Shown in pieces: positions 50,130 to 59,670 of a stretch of DNA of 64,000 nucleotides. The notes beneath the pieces were generated by a model, which was not told where the DNA came from, searched no databases, and was given only the letters and a program-made list of their open reading frames with translations. The position numbers and the translations under genes are program-made. Source of the stretch: Streptomyces humi (lineage in GTDB: Bacteria > Actinomycetota > Actinomycetes > Streptomycetales > Streptomycetaceae); NCBI RefSeq assembly GCF_001005085.2, contig NZ_LBMU02000101.1, forward strand, positions 1 to 64,000. The letters run 5' to 3'. Within the stretch, counting starts at the first letter, position 1; every line of letters starts with the position of its first letter.

Positions 50130-50490
50130 GGGGGGTGACCTCGCGTCATCGCTCGCACAGGGACGGCTTGTTCGGACTTCAGGGCCGGGGTCTCGCCCTG
50201 GTGACGCCAGTTGAGTGATGAGTGTGTCTATCAGCGGCCGTCCGGGTGCGTCAACGGCGCGTGAAGCCAGTGTGGCCTGCACAAAAGGCGAGTTGACGGC
50301 CATCGCGATCACCTTTGGTCTGTACCGGTGAAGGTGGCCTGGTAGAGCGCTGGCGCCGGTGGCGCCGCACCCGGGCGGAGCCACCCCTTCGGGTGGGTCC
50401 TGCTGCGGATGGGCGTAGCAAATATGCGTTATGCACTATTTCTGATGATATTGACCGGTAATGGATCACCCGTCATGGAGGAGGCACGCC
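50130..50490. promoter_or_regulatory. Divergent promoter region of peptide importer operons 2 and 3
   Basis: 361 bases between divergent binding-protein genes. The part nearest the plus-strand gene (about 50415-50460) is markedly AT-rich (CAAATATGCGTTATGCACTA is within it) and probably carries that operon's promoter. The AGGAGGAGG at 50476-50484 is the ribosome-binding site for ATG 50491. No gene is seen. Confidence 0.5.
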
Positions 50491-52119
50491 ATGCGTTCAG
50501 CGACGCACGCCCGGGGGGCGGTCTGCGCGGTGGTGGTGGCGCTGGCGGCCACGGCCTGCGGGGGCGGCGGCAGCGGTGGCGGTGGTGGCGAGAGCGGTGT
50601 GCTCAGCTCCTCCTGGGGCGACCCCCAGAACCCCCTGGAGCCCGCCAACACCAACGAGGTCCAGGGCGGCAAGGTCCTCGACATGATCTTCCGGGGGCTG
50701 AAGAAGTACGACCCGAAGACCGGCAAGGCGCAGAACATGCTCGCCGACAGGATCGACACGAGCGATTCGCAGAACTTCACCGTCACCCTCAGGAACGGCT
50801 GGGCCTTCTCCAACGGCGAGAAGGTGACCGCCAAGTCCTTCGTGGACGCCTGGAACTACGGCGCCAGCCTGAAGAACAACCAGAAGAACGCCTACTTCTT
50901 CGGCTACATCCAGGGCTACGACAAGGTCCACCCGGCCGGCGGCAACCAGAGCGCCGACACCCTGTCCGGTCTCCAGGTGGTCGACGACAGGACCTTCACG
51001 GTCCGGCTGAACCAGAAGTTCTCCAGCTTCCCCGACACCCTCGGCTACGCGGCCTTCGCGCCGCTTCCCCAGTCGTTCTTCACCGACCACGCCGGCTGGC
51101 TGCGGCAACCGGTCGGCGACGGGCCGTACCGCATCGAGTCGTACACCAAGGGCTCGCAGATGAACCTGAAGAAGTGGGACCTGTACCCGGGGGACGACAA
51201 GGCGCAGAACGACGGCGTGACCCTCAAGGTCTACACCGACAGCGACACCGCCTACACCGACCTGATCGCCGGCAACCTGGACCTCGTCGACGACGTCCCC
51301 GCCTCGCAGCTGAAGAACGTCAAGAGCGACCTCGGTGGTCGTTACATCAACACCCCGGCCGGGATCATCCAGACACTCGCCTTCCCCTACTACGACGGCG
51401 CCTGGAACAAGAACGGCTCGGAGAAGGTCCGCACCGGCCTGTCCATGGCCATCAACCGCAAGCAGATCACCGACACCATCTTCCAGAACACCCGCACCCC
51501 GGCCACCGACTGGACCTCGCCGGTGCTCGGCGCCGACGGCGGGTTCAAGGAGGGGCTGTGCGGGAGCGCCTGCGAGTACGACCCCGCCCAGGCCAAGAAG
51601 CTGGTCCAGGAGGGCGGCGGCATCCCCGGCGGCCAGCTCAAGATCACGTACAACGCCGACACCGGCTCGCACAGGATGTGGGTGGACGCCGTGTGCAACT
51701 CCATCAACAACGCGCTCGGCAACGACAAGGCGTGCGTCGGGAACCCGGTCGGCACGTTCGCCGACTTCCGCAACCAGATCGGGCAGCACAAGATGAGCGG
51801 GCCGTTCCGCGCGGGCTGGCAGATGGACTACCCGCTCATCCAGAACTTCCTCCAGCCGCTCTACTACACCAACGCCTCGTCCAACGACGGCAAGTGGTCG
51901 AACAAGGACTTCGACAAGCTCGTCGACCAGGCGAACGCCGAGACCGACACCGCCAAGGCCGTCTCGACGTTCCAGCAGGCCGAGGGGGTGGTCCGCGACA
52001 ACATGGCCGCCATCCCGCTCTGGTACCAGAACGGCAGCGCCGGTTACTCGGACCGGCTGTCGAACGTCGCGCTCAACCCGTTCAGCGTCCCCGTCTACAA
52101 CGAGATCAAGGTCAGCTGA
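50491..52119 (+). CDS. Oligopeptide ABC transporter substrate-binding lipoprotein (operon 3)
   Basis: 542 residues from ATG 50491. The lipobox is AATAC with Cys23, followed by a Gly-rich linker. The mature part matches the operon 1 protein throughout (GDPQNPLEPANTNEVQGG versus the equivalent GEPQNPLQPANTMES there; both end in IPLWY and a short tail). It binds oligopeptides outside the cell. Only 6 bases separate it from the permease gene, unlike the 138-base hairpin-filled gap in operon 1. Confidence 0.92.
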   Translation: MRSATHARGAVCAVVVALAATACGGGGSGGGGGESGVLSSSWGDPQNPLEPANTNEVQGGKVLDMIFRGLKKYDPKTGKAQNMLADRIDTSDSQNFTVTLRNGWAFSNGEKVTAKSFVDAWNYGASLKNNQKNAYFFGYIQGYDKVHPAGGNQSADTLSGLQVVDDRTFTVRLNQKFSSFPDTLGYAAFAPLPQSFFTDHAGWLRQPVGDGPYRIESYTKGSQMNLKKWDLYPGDDKAQNDGVTLKVYTDSDTAYTDLIAGNLDLVDDVPASQLKNVKSDLGGRYINTPAGIIQTLAFPYYDGAWNKNGSEKVRTGLSMAINRKQITDTIFQNTRTPATDWTSPVLGADGGFKEGLCGSACEYDPAQAKKLVQEGGGIPGGQLKITYNADTGSHRMWVDAVCNSINNALGNDKACVGNPVGTFADFRNQIGQHKMSGPFRAGWQMDYPLIQNFLQPLYYTNASSNDGKWSNKDFDKLVDQANAETDTAKAVSTFQQAEGVVRDNMAAIPLWYQNGSAGYSDRLSNVALNPFSVPVYNEIKVS

Positions 52120-52125
52120 CCCGGC

Positions 52126-53049
52126 ATGGGACGCTACGTCGTCCGGCGGCTGCTCCAGATGATCCCGGTGTTCGTCGGGGCCACGCTGCTGATCTTCCTG
52201 ATGGTCAACGTCATGGGCGACCCCATCGCCGGACTGTGCGGCGAACGCGCCTGCGACCCGGCGACCGCCGCCCAGCTGAAGAAGGAGTTCGGACTCGACA
52301 GGCCGGTGTGGCAGCAATACCTCACCTACATGGGGAACGTCTTCACCGGCGACTTCGGCACGGCGTTCAACGGGCAGCCGGTCACCGAGCTGATGTCCAC
52401 CGCGTTCCCCGTCACCATCAGGCTCACGATCGTGGCCGTCCTCTTCGAGATCGTCATCGGCATCACCCTGGGCGTGCTCACCGGGATGCGGCGCGGCCGG
52501 CCCGTCGACACCGGCGTGCTGCTCGCCACCCTGGTCGTCATCTCCGTACCCACCTTCGTCACCGGTCTGCTGCTCCAGCTGCTGCTCGGCGTCGAATGGG
52601 GCTGGATCAGACCCTCCGTCTCCCCGGACGCCGGCTTCGGCGAGCTGATCGTGCCGGGGCTCGTCCTCGCCTCCGTCTCGCTCGCCTACGTGACCCGGCT
52701 GACCCGGACCTCCATCGCCGAGAACAGACGCAGCGACTACGTCCGCACGGCCGTCGCCAAGGGCCTGCCCCGGCGCCGGGTCGTCACCCGCCATCTGCTG
52801 CGCAACTCCCTCATCCCCGTCGTCACCTTCATCGGCACCGACATCGGCGCGCTGATGGGCGGCGCGATCGTCACCGAGCGGATCTTCAACATCCACGGCG
52901 TCGGCTACCAGCTCTACCAGGGGATCCTGCGGCAGAACACGCAGACCGTCGTCGGCTTCGTGACCGTCCTGGTCCTCGTCTTCCTGGTGGCCAACCTCCT
53001 CGTCGACCTCCTGTACGCCGTACTCGACCCGAGGATCCGCTATGCCTGA
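52126..53049 (+). CDS. Oligopeptide ABC transporter permease, OppB/DppB type (operon 3)
   Basis: 307 residues. The N-terminus MGRYVVRRLLQMIPVFVG is nearly identical to the operon 1 OppB. Six membrane segments; EAA-like loop RSDYVRTAVAKGLPRRRV; C-terminus LLYAVLDPRIRYA. Two cysteines after the first helix (GLCGERACDP) are not in the operon 1 protein. Overlaps the next gene by 8 bases. Confidence 0.93.
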   Translation: MGRYVVRRLLQMIPVFVGATLLIFLMVNVMGDPIAGLCGERACDPATAAQLKKEFGLDRPVWQQYLTYMGNVFTGDFGTAFNGQPVTELMSTAFPVTIRLTIVAVLFEIVIGITLGVLTGMRRGRPVDTGVLLATLVVISVPTFVTGLLLQLLLGVEWGWIRPSVSPDAGFGELIVPGLVLASVSLAYVTRLTRTSIAENRRSDYVRTAVAKGLPRRRVVTRHLLRNSLIPVVTFIGTDIGALMGGAIVTERIFNIHGVGYQLYQGILRQNTQTVVGFVTVLVLVFLVANLLVDLLYAVLDPRIRYA

Positions 53050-54022
53050 GCAGCCGTTCGAGCCCGGCCGGGCGATCGCGGGGACGGGGGCCGGCGGGGC
53101 GATGGACCTCGCGACGACCGAGGCCGAGACGCTGGAGCGGTCACCGGGCGGCCCGCTCGGCACCGGCCCGGCCGACCGGCCCCGCTCACTCTGGTCCGAC
53201 GCGTGGCGGGACCTGCGCCGCAACCCGGTCTTCGTCGTCTCCGCCCTCGTCATCCTCTTCCTGGTCGTCATCTCCCTGTGGCCGTCCCTGATCGCCTCCG
53301 GCAGCCCTCTCCAGTGCGACCTCGCCAAGGCCCAGGAGGGCTCCCAGCCGGGCGCGCCCTTCGGCTACGACGGACAGGGCTGCAACGTCTACACCCGGAC
53401 CGTCTACGGGGCGCGTACGTCCGTCACGGTGGGCGTCTGCGCCACGCTCGGGGTCGCCCTGCTCGGGTCGGTCCTCGGCGGCCTCGCCGGGTTCTTCGGC
53501 GGCTTCTGGGACTCGATCCTGTCCCGGATCACCGACGTCTTCTTCGCGATCCCGGTCGTCCTCGGCGGTCTCGTCCTGCTCTCGGTGGTCACCAGCAACA
53601 CGGTCTGGCCGGTCATCGGCTTCATGGTGCTGCTCGGCTGGCCGCAGATCTCCCGGATCGCCCGCGGCTCGGTGATCACCGCCAAGCAGAACGACTACGT
53701 GCAGGCCGCCCGCGCCCTCGGCGCCTCCCACTCCCGGATCCTGCTGCGGCACATCGCGCCCAACGCCGTCGCCCCCGTGATCGTGGTGGCGACCATCGCC
53801 CTCGGCACCTTCATCGCGCTGGAGGCGACCCTGTCGTACCTGGGTGTCGGTCTGAAGCCGCCCAGCGTCTCCTGGGGCATCGACATCTCGGCGGCCTCCC
53901 CGTACATCCGCAACGCCCCGCACGCGCTGCTGTGGCCCTCCGGGGCCCTCGCGCTGACCGTCCTGGCCTTCATCATGCTCGGCGACGCGGTGCGCGACGC
54001 CCTCGACCCGAAGCTGAGGTGA
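53042..54022 (+). CDS. Oligopeptide ABC transporter permease, OppC/DppC type (operon 3)
   Basis: 326 residues from ATG 53042. Cytoplasmic N-terminus of about 60 residues, then six membrane segments. FGYDGQGCNVYTRTVYGAR and the EAA loop KQNDYVQAARALGASHSRI align with the operon 1 OppC. Its TGA overlaps the GTG of the OppD-type gene. Confidence 0.93.
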   Translation: MPEQPFEPGRAIAGTGAGGAMDLATTEAETLERSPGGPLGTGPADRPRSLWSDAWRDLRRNPVFVVSALVILFLVVISLWPSLIASGSPLQCDLAKAQEGSQPGAPFGYDGQGCNVYTRTVYGARTSVTVGVCATLGVALLGSVLGGLAGFFGGFWDSILSRITDVFFAIPVVLGGLVLLSVVTSNTVWPVIGFMVLLGWPQISRIARGSVITAKQNDYVQAARALGASHSRILLRHIAPNAVAPVIVVATIALGTFIALEATLSYLGVGLKPPSVSWGIDISAASPYIRNAPHALLWPSGALALTVLAFIMLGDAVRDALDPKLR

Positions 54023-55005
54023 GCGCCGCCGTGCTGCTCGAAGTACGCGACCTGCACGTGGAGTTCGTCACGAGGGACGGGGTGGCGAAGGCGGTCAACG
54101 GGGTCTCGTACGCCGTCGGCGAGGGCGAGACGCTGGCCGTACTGGGCGAGTCCGGGTCCGGCAAGTCGGTGACCGCGCAGGCCGTGATGGGGATCCTCGA
54201 CACCCCGCCGGGGCGGATCGGCGCGGGCGAGATCCTCTTCCAGGGACGCGACCTGCTGAAGCTGAAGGAGGAGGAACGGCGGCGGATCCGGGGCGCCAGG
54301 ATGGCGATGATCTTCCAGGACGCGCTGTCGGCACTCAACCCGGTGCTGTCGGTGGGCGACCAGCTCGGCGAGATGTTCGTGGTGCACCGTGGCATGTCGA
54401 AGAAGGACGCGCGGGCCAGGGCGGTCGAGCTGATGGACCGGGTGCGGATCCCGGGCGCGGCCCAGCGGGTGCGGGACTATCCGCACCAGTTCTCCGGCGG
54501 GATGCGCCAGCGCATCATGATCGCCATGGCGCTGGCCCTGGAACCGGCGCTCGTCATCGCCGACGAACCGACGACCGCCCTGGACGTGACCGTGCAGGCC
54601 CAGGTCATGGACCTGCTCGCGGAGTTGCAGCGCGAGTTCCACATGGGACTGATCCTGATCACCCACGACCTGGGCGTGGTCGCTGACGTCGCCGACCGGA
54701 TCGCCGTCATGTACGCCGGGCGGATCGTCGAGTCCGCGCCCGTGCACGACATCTACAAGGCGCCCGCCCACCCGTACACCCGCGGGCTGCTCGACTCCAT
54801 CCCGCGCCTGGACCAGAAGGGTCAGGAGCTCTACGCCATCAAGGGCCTGCCGCCCAACCTCATGAACATCCCTCCCGGCTGCGCCTTCAACCCGCGCTGC
54901 CCCATGGCACAGGACGTCTGCCGCACCGACGAACCGCCGCTGTACGAGGTGGACCGGCACCGGGGGAGCGCCTGTCACTTCTGGAGGGACTGCGTCAATG
55001 GTTGA
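54019..55005 (+). CDS. Oligopeptide ABC transporter ATPase, OppD type (operon 3)
   Basis: 328 residues from GTG 54019, overlapping the permease stop (GTGA); GTG 54031 is a nearby alternative. Walker A is GESGSGKS (43-50), signature FSGGMRQR, Walker B VIADEPTTALD. The C-terminal GCAFNPRCPMAQDVCR and the long identical tracts (LLDSIPRLDQKGQELYAIKG) show recent common origin with the operon 1 OppD. Confidence 0.94.
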   Translation: MSAAVLLEVRDLHVEFVTRDGVAKAVNGVSYAVGEGETLAVLGESGSGKSVTAQAVMGILDTPPGRIGAGEILFQGRDLLKLKEEERRRIRGARMAMIFQDALSALNPVLSVGDQLGEMFVVHRGMSKKDARARAVELMDRVRIPGAAQRVRDYPHQFSGGMRQRIMIAMALALEPALVIADEPTTALDVTVQAQVMDLLAELQREFHMGLILITHDLGVVADVADRIAVMYAGRIVESAPVHDIYKAPAHPYTRGLLDSIPRLDQKGQELYAIKGLPPNLMNIPPGCAFNPRCPMAQDVCRTDEPPLYEVDRHRGSACHFWRDCVNG

Positions 55006-56071
55006 GGCGATCATCGAAGTGGATGGACTGGTCAAGCACTATCCATTGACCCAGGGCGTTCTCTTCAAGAAACAGGTCGGTGCCGTCAAGGCTGTTGACG
55101 GTGTTGACTTCGTGCTCAACAAAGGAGAGACCCTCGGGATCGTCGGGGAGTCCGGCTGCGGCAAGTCGACCGTCGCCAGGATGCTCGTCCATCTCGAGCG
55201 GCCCACGGCCGGGTTGATCAAGTACAAGGGCGAGGACATCACCGGGCTGAGCGGGCGGGCCCTGAAGGCGGTCCGCCGCAACATCCAGATGGTCTTCCAG
55301 GACCCGTACACCTCGCTCAACCCCAGGATGACCGTCGGCGACATCATCGGGGAGCCCTACGAGATCCACCCCGAGGCGGCACCCAGGGGCGACCGGCGCA
55401 GACGGGTCCAGGACCTGCTGGACGTCGTCGGACTCAACCCCGAGTACGTCAACCGCTATCCGCACCAGTTCTCCGGCGGCCAGCGGCAGCGCATCGGCAT
55501 CGCGCGGGGGCTGGCGCTGCGCCCCGAGGTGATCGTCGCCGACGAGCCCGTCTCCGCGCTGGACGTCTCGGTCCAGGCCCAGGTGATCAACCTGCTCGCC
55601 CGGCTCCAGAAGGACTTCGACCTGTCGTACGTCTTCATCGCCCACGACCTGTCGATCGTGCGGCACATCTCGGACCGGGTCGGGGTGATGTACCTCGGGC
55701 GGATCGTGGAGACCGGCAGGGACGAGGAGATCTACGACCACCCCACCCACCCCTACACGCAGGCACTGCTCTCCGCGGTGCCGGTGCCCGACCCCGAGGC
55801 CCGGGAGCACCGCGAGCGGATCATCCTGAGCGGGGACGTGCCGTCGCCGACGAACGTGCCGTCCGGGTGCCGGTTCCGCACGCGCTGCTGGAAGGCGCGG
55901 GAGCGGTGCGCCCTGGAGGTGCCGCTGCTCGCGGTACCGGCCGTGTTCCGGCACGTGCCGGGGCCGGCGGCGCACGACTCGGCCTGTCACTTCGCGGAGG
56001 AGACGCGGGTCGTGCCGCCGGAGGAGCCGGCCGGGGAAGCGCCGGACGATCTTGACGAAGGGGGTGCATAG
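54998..56071 (+). CDS. Oligopeptide ABC transporter ATPase, OppF type (operon 3)
   Basis: 357 residues from ATG 54998, overlapping the previous gene by 8 bases. Walker A is GESGCGKS (50-57), signature FSGGQRQR, Walker B VIVADEPVSALD. The C-terminus has GCRFRTRCWKARERC and an acidic tail (EEPAGEAPDDLDEGG). It lacks the 45-residue acidic N-terminal extension of the operon 1 paralogue. Confidence 0.94.
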   Translation: MVEAIIEVDGLVKHYPLTQGVLFKKQVGAVKAVDGVDFVLNKGETLGIVGESGCGKSTVARMLVHLERPTAGLIKYKGEDITGLSGRALKAVRRNIQMVFQDPYTSLNPRMTVGDIIGEPYEIHPEAAPRGDRRRRVQDLLDVVGLNPEYVNRYPHQFSGGQRQRIGIARGLALRPEVIVADEPVSALDVSVQAQVINLLARLQKDFDLSYVFIAHDLSIVRHISDRVGVMYLGRIVETGRDEEIYDHPTHPYTQALLSAVPVPDPEAREHRERIILSGDVPSPTNVPSGCRFRTRCWKARERCALEVPLLAVPAVFRHVPGPAAHDSACHFAEETRVVPPEEPAGEAPDDLDEGGA

Positions 56072-56179
56072 CGGGGCGTATGCGGGTCAATCGCGTTAAC
56101 ACGCAGGCAACTTCGCCGACCCGGTCCCGATATACGGACGCGGCACGCTGAACAGCGTACGGCCGTGCGGGTGCCGTGA

Positions 56180-56213
56180 ACGGGCCGGGACGCGCCATGT
56201 CGTCCCGGCCCGT
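56180..56213. terminator. Bidirectional terminator between operon 3 and the S9 peptidase gene
   Basis: ACGGGCCGGGACG (56180-56192) pairs perfectly with CGTCCCGGCCCGT (56201-56213) across 8 bases, lying between two convergent genes. Confidence 0.85.
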
Positions 56214-56223
56214 GCCCGTACCC

Positions 56224-58344
56224 CTACCCGAGCCCCAGCGACCGCTTCAGGAAGTCCAGCTGGAGCAGCAGCAGGTTCTCCGCCACCTGTTCCTGCGGGG
56301 TCATGTGCGTCACGCCCGACAGGGGCAGCACCTCGTGCGGGCGGCCCGCCGCCAGCAGCGCCGAGGACAGCCGCAGCGAGTGGGCCACCACCACGTTGTC
56401 GTCGGCGAGGCCGTGGATGACCATCATCGGGCGGTGCGGTCCGGCCGCCTCGGTCAGGCCCGCGTCGTCGATCACCGAGTTGCGGCGGTACACCTCCGGC
56501 TGCTCGCCGGGGTCGCCGAGGTAGCGCTCCTGGTAGTGGGTGTCGTACAGGCGCAGGTCGGTCACCGGGGCGCCGACCACCGCCGCGTGGAAGACGTCCG
56601 GGCGGCGCAGGGCCGCGAGCGCGGCGAGGTAGCCGCCGAACGACCAGCCGCGGATCGCGACCCTGGTGAGGTCGAGGGGGAAGTCGGCGGCGAGTGCCTG
56701 GACCGCGTCGACCTGGTCCTGGAGGACGACCGCCGCGACGTCGTCCTTGATGGACTTCTCCCAGGCGGGGGAGCGGCCCGGGGTGCCCCGGCCGTCGGCG
56801 ACGACCACCGCGAAGCCCTGGTCGGCGAACCACTGCGAGGTCAGGTGGGCGTTGTGCGCGGCGACCACCCGCTGGCCGTGCGGACCCCCGTAGGGGTCGA
56901 GCAGAACCGGAAGGGGAGTGTCCCCGTGGTAGTCCCGTGGCATAAGCACGGCGCACGGAATTCGCCGTGCGCCCCCCTGGGTGAGCGTCACGCGCGGGGA
57001 CAAACCGGGATCTTCGGCGTACGACGTGACAGTCGCCGCGGGCTTCCCGTCGCGCAGTACCTGGACGCGGCTGCCCGGCCGGTCCAGGGTGGCGGACACC
57101 AGCACGGTCACGCCCCCGGCGCGAACCGCCGTATGCACGCCGGGCTCCTGCGACACGCGCTCCACCCCGAGTTCGCTGACCCGGTAGACGTGCACCTCGC
57201 CGATCTCCGGGGACTCGGCCTCCTCGCCGGCGGACGCCGTGACCAGCACGTCGTCGCTGGTCACGTCGAGTACCGCGCGGATGTGCAACTGGGCGCCGGT
57301 GAGCGGGCGTTCACCCACGGCGAGGACCCGGGCGCCGCCCTCGTCGGCGATCCGCACGAGTCGCCCGGAGGGACTCCAGCAGGGCACTCCGGCGAAAAGT
57401 TCAAGCCAAGTTGGATCTTCGTCGGCGTGCACCATCCGGGTCGTTCCCGACTGCGGGTCCACGGCGAGGAACAGCTGGCTGCGCTGGTCGCGCGCCTGTA
57501 CGAGCAGCAGCGGGGCACCCGCGTCTGACCAGTGCACATGCGCCAAGTACGGGTAGCGCGCCCGGTCCCAGGAGACCTCCGTGCGCCCCCCGTCGAGGTC
57601 GTGCACGAACAGGCGTACGTCCGCGTTCGGTGTGCCCGCCGCGGGGTACGCGACGTGGTTCGGGTCACGCTCGGGGTGGGCGGGGTCGGCGATCCACCAG
57701 CGCTGTACCGGCGTGTCGTCCACCCGCGCCACGAGCAGCCGGTCGGACCCGGGCGACCACCAGAAGCCGCGCGAACGGCCCATCTCCTCGGCCGCGACGA
57801 ACTCGGCCAATCCATAGGTGACCTGTTCCGACTCCGGCTCCGCCAGCGCCCGGTCGCCCTCGCCCTCGGCGCCCACCACCCGCACGGCGCCCTGCGCGAC
57901 GTACGCGACATGGCGGCCGTCGGGGGACGGACGCGGATCGATCACCGGCCCCGGGACGGTGAGTTCGCGTGCCGTGCCGGCCCTGAGCTCCGCCGTGAAA
58001 AGCCGCCCTGACAAGGCGAAAGACGCCAACTCCAGTGCCGCGTCCGTGGCGTAGCCGACGATGCCGGCCCCGCCCTCGCGGCTGCGTTCGCGACGGGCCC
58101 GCTCCTGTGGCGAGAGATGCTCCTCGGCGCCGCCGAGCAGCGTGCGGGGGTCCGCCGCGAGGCGCTCCTCGCCGCTCGGCACATCGAGAACCCACAGGGA
58201 GTTGGCGCGGTCCGTGCCGGAACCGGAGCGCAGAAACGCCACGCGGGAGCCGTCGGGGGCCACGGTGAACGCGCGCGGCGCGCCGAGCGTGAAACGCTGG
58301 GTGCGGGCGTGCCGGCGGGGGAATGAGACAGCCTCGGTCGTCAT
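56224..58344 (-). CDS. S9-family serine peptidase, dipeptidyl-peptidase IV type
   Basis: 706 residues from ATG 58344. The N-terminal half is a DPPIV-type beta-propeller (SPDGRHVAYVAQG, GFWWSPGSDRLLVARVDD, with a FVAAEEMGRSRG substrate-recognition Glu-Glu motif). The C-terminal alpha/beta hydrolase has the catalytic triad Ser568 (GWSFGG), Asp648 (GLADDNV) and His680 (VTHMT). No signal peptide is seen, so it is cytoplasmic. Its place next to three peptide importers fits a role in trimming imported, proline-containing peptides; this is inferred. Confidence 0.92.
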   Translation of the reverse strand: MTTEAVSFPRRHARTQRFTLGAPRAFTVAPDGSRVAFLRSGSGTDRANSLWVLDVPSGEERLAADPRTLLGGAEEHLSPQERARRERSREGGAGIVGYATDAALELASFALSGRLFTAELRAGTARELTVPGPVIDPRPSPDGRHVAYVAQGAVRVVGAEGEGDRALAEPESEQVTYGLAEFVAAEEMGRSRGFWWSPGSDRLLVARVDDTPVQRWWIADPAHPERDPNHVAYPAAGTPNADVRLFVHDLDGGRTEVSWDRARYPYLAHVHWSDAGAPLLLVQARDQRSQLFLAVDPQSGTTRMVHADEDPTWLELFAGVPCWSPSGRLVRIADEGGARVLAVGERPLTGAQLHIRAVLDVTSDDVLVTASAGEEAESPEIGEVHVYRVSELGVERVSQEPGVHTAVRAGGVTVLVSATLDRPGSRVQVLRDGKPAATVTSYAEDPGLSPRVTLTQGGARRIPCAVLMPRDYHGDTPLPVLLDPYGGPHGQRVVAAHNAHLTSQWFADQGFAVVVADGRGTPGRSPAWEKSIKDDVAAVVLQDQVDAVQALAADFPLDLTRVAIRGWSFGGYLAALAALRRPDVFHAAVVGAPVTDLRLYDTHYQERYLGDPGEQPEVYRRNSVIDDAGLTEAAGPHRPMMVIHGLADDNVVVAHSLRLSSALLAAGRPHEVLPLSGVTHMTPQEQVAENLLLLQLDFLKRSLGLG

Positions 58345-58534
58345 GCCCCGACCATATTGGCCATGCGCCCCCTTGTGCGGCCGTGCGCCGAGCGATGCGC
58401 GAGCACGCATAGTTATGATCACTACCGCTGGGTGGGTATGAACCTGCTGGCTTCCGCAAGGAATTGCTGTACCGATCTACAACCCCCATAGTCCGAACCC
58501 CCCGCGTCCCTGGGATCTTTGGAGGTGAGCCGCC

Positions 58535-58729
58535 GTGGCACTCTCGATTTCGGCGGTGGTGCTGCTGGCGATCATCGTCTTCTTGCTGATCAAGAAGTCG
58601 GGTCTGAAGGGCGGTCATGCCGTGGTGTGCATGCTGCTCGGTTTCTATCTCGCCTCCTCGACCGTCGCGCCGACGATCAGCGATCTGACGACCAACGTCG
58701 CCAGCATGATCGGAAGCATCAAGTTCTGA
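58535..58729 (+). CDS. Small membrane protein, 64 residues
   Basis: GTG 58535 follows GGAGGTGAGCCGCC. Two hydrophobic segments (about 5-19 and 27-45) are separated by a basic turn (IKKSGLKGGH), giving a hairpin membrane protein with an extracellular or luminal tail. It resembles, from memory, the conserved S. coelicolor protein SCO5123, of unknown role. The 190 bases upstream form a divergent promoter region with the peptidase gene and show no other gene. Confidence 0.8.
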   Translation: MALSISAVVLLAIIVFLLIKKSGLKGGHAVVCMLLGFYLASSTVAPTISDLTTNVASMIGSIKF

Positions 58730-58791
58730 TCCGGTACGGACGCGGGCCGGGGCTGCGCGGCACTGTCGGTGTCGTTTCGTAGGGTGGGGAC

Positions 58792-59670
58792 ATGACGGAA
58801 GTCCCTGCCCGACGCCTGCTCCTCGTGCACGCGCACCCGGACGACGAGTCGATCAACAACGGCGCCACCATGGCCCGCTACGCGGACCAGGGTGTCCGTG
58901 TGACGCTGGTCACCTGCACTCTCGGCGAGGGCGGCGAGGTCATCCCGCCCGAGCTGAGGCATCTGACCGGCCCGGCGCTGGGCGAGCACCGGCTGGGCGA
59001 GCTCACCGCCGCCATGCGGGAACTCGGCGTCGACGACTTCCGGCTGCTCGGCGGCGCCGGCCGCTACCACGACTCCGGAATGATGGGCCTGCCCGACAAC
59101 GACGTGCCCGGCTGCTTCTGGCAGGCCGACGTCGACGAGGCCGCCGCCCATCTCGTCGAGGTCATCCTCGAGACCCGCCCCCAGGTCGTCGTCACCTACG
59201 ACGACAACGGCGGCTACGGCCACCCGGACCACATCCAGGCCCACCGCGTCGCCATGAGAGCCGTCGAACTCGCCGCCGAGGCCGGCCACCGCGTCCCCAA
59301 GGTCTACTGGAACCGCGTCCCGCGCACCGTCGCCGAGGAGGCCTTCGCCCGTCTCCGCGAGGACCTGCCGACGCTGCCCTTCGACAAGCCCGCGGCCGTC
59401 GACGACGTGCCGGGCGTGGTCGACGACCGGCGGGTCACCACCGCGATCGACGGCACCGCGTATGCCACCGCGAAGACCGCGGCGATGGCCGCCCACGCCA
59501 CCCAGATCGAGGTGGCGCCCGGCGCGGCACCCTGCTTCGCCCTCTCCAACGAGCTGGCGCAGCCCGTGTTCACCACGGAGTACTACGAGTTGGTGGCCGG
59601 CGTGCCGGGCGCCACACCCGAGACCGACCTGTTCGCCGGCCTCGGCGCGGCCACGGAGGTGACCTCATGA
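58792..59670 (+). CDS. mshB: Mycothiol biosynthesis deacetylase MshB
   Basis: 292 residues. It removes the acetyl group from GlcNAc-Ins to give GlcN-Ins, the second step of mycothiol synthesis. The LmbE/PIG-L zinc site is present: AHPDDE with His15 and Asp18, and His147 in GHPDHIQAH, matching the family spacing. The Asp in AHPDDE is the expected base. ATG 58792 is 62 bases after the small membrane protein gene, and the stop overlaps the next start (ATGA). Confidence 0.95.
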   Translation: MTEVPARRLLLVHAHPDDESINNGATMARYADQGVRVTLVTCTLGEGGEVIPPELRHLTGPALGEHRLGELTAAMRELGVDDFRLLGGAGRYHDSGMMGLPDNDVPGCFWQADVDEAAAHLVEVILETRPQVVVTYDDNGGYGHPDHIQAHRVAMRAVELAAEAGHRVPKVYWNRVPRTVAEEAFARLREDLPTLPFDKPAAVDDVPGVVDDRRVTTAIDGTAYATAKTAAMAAHATQIEVAPGAAPCFALSNELAQPVFTTEYYELVAGVPGATPETDLFAGLGAATEVTS

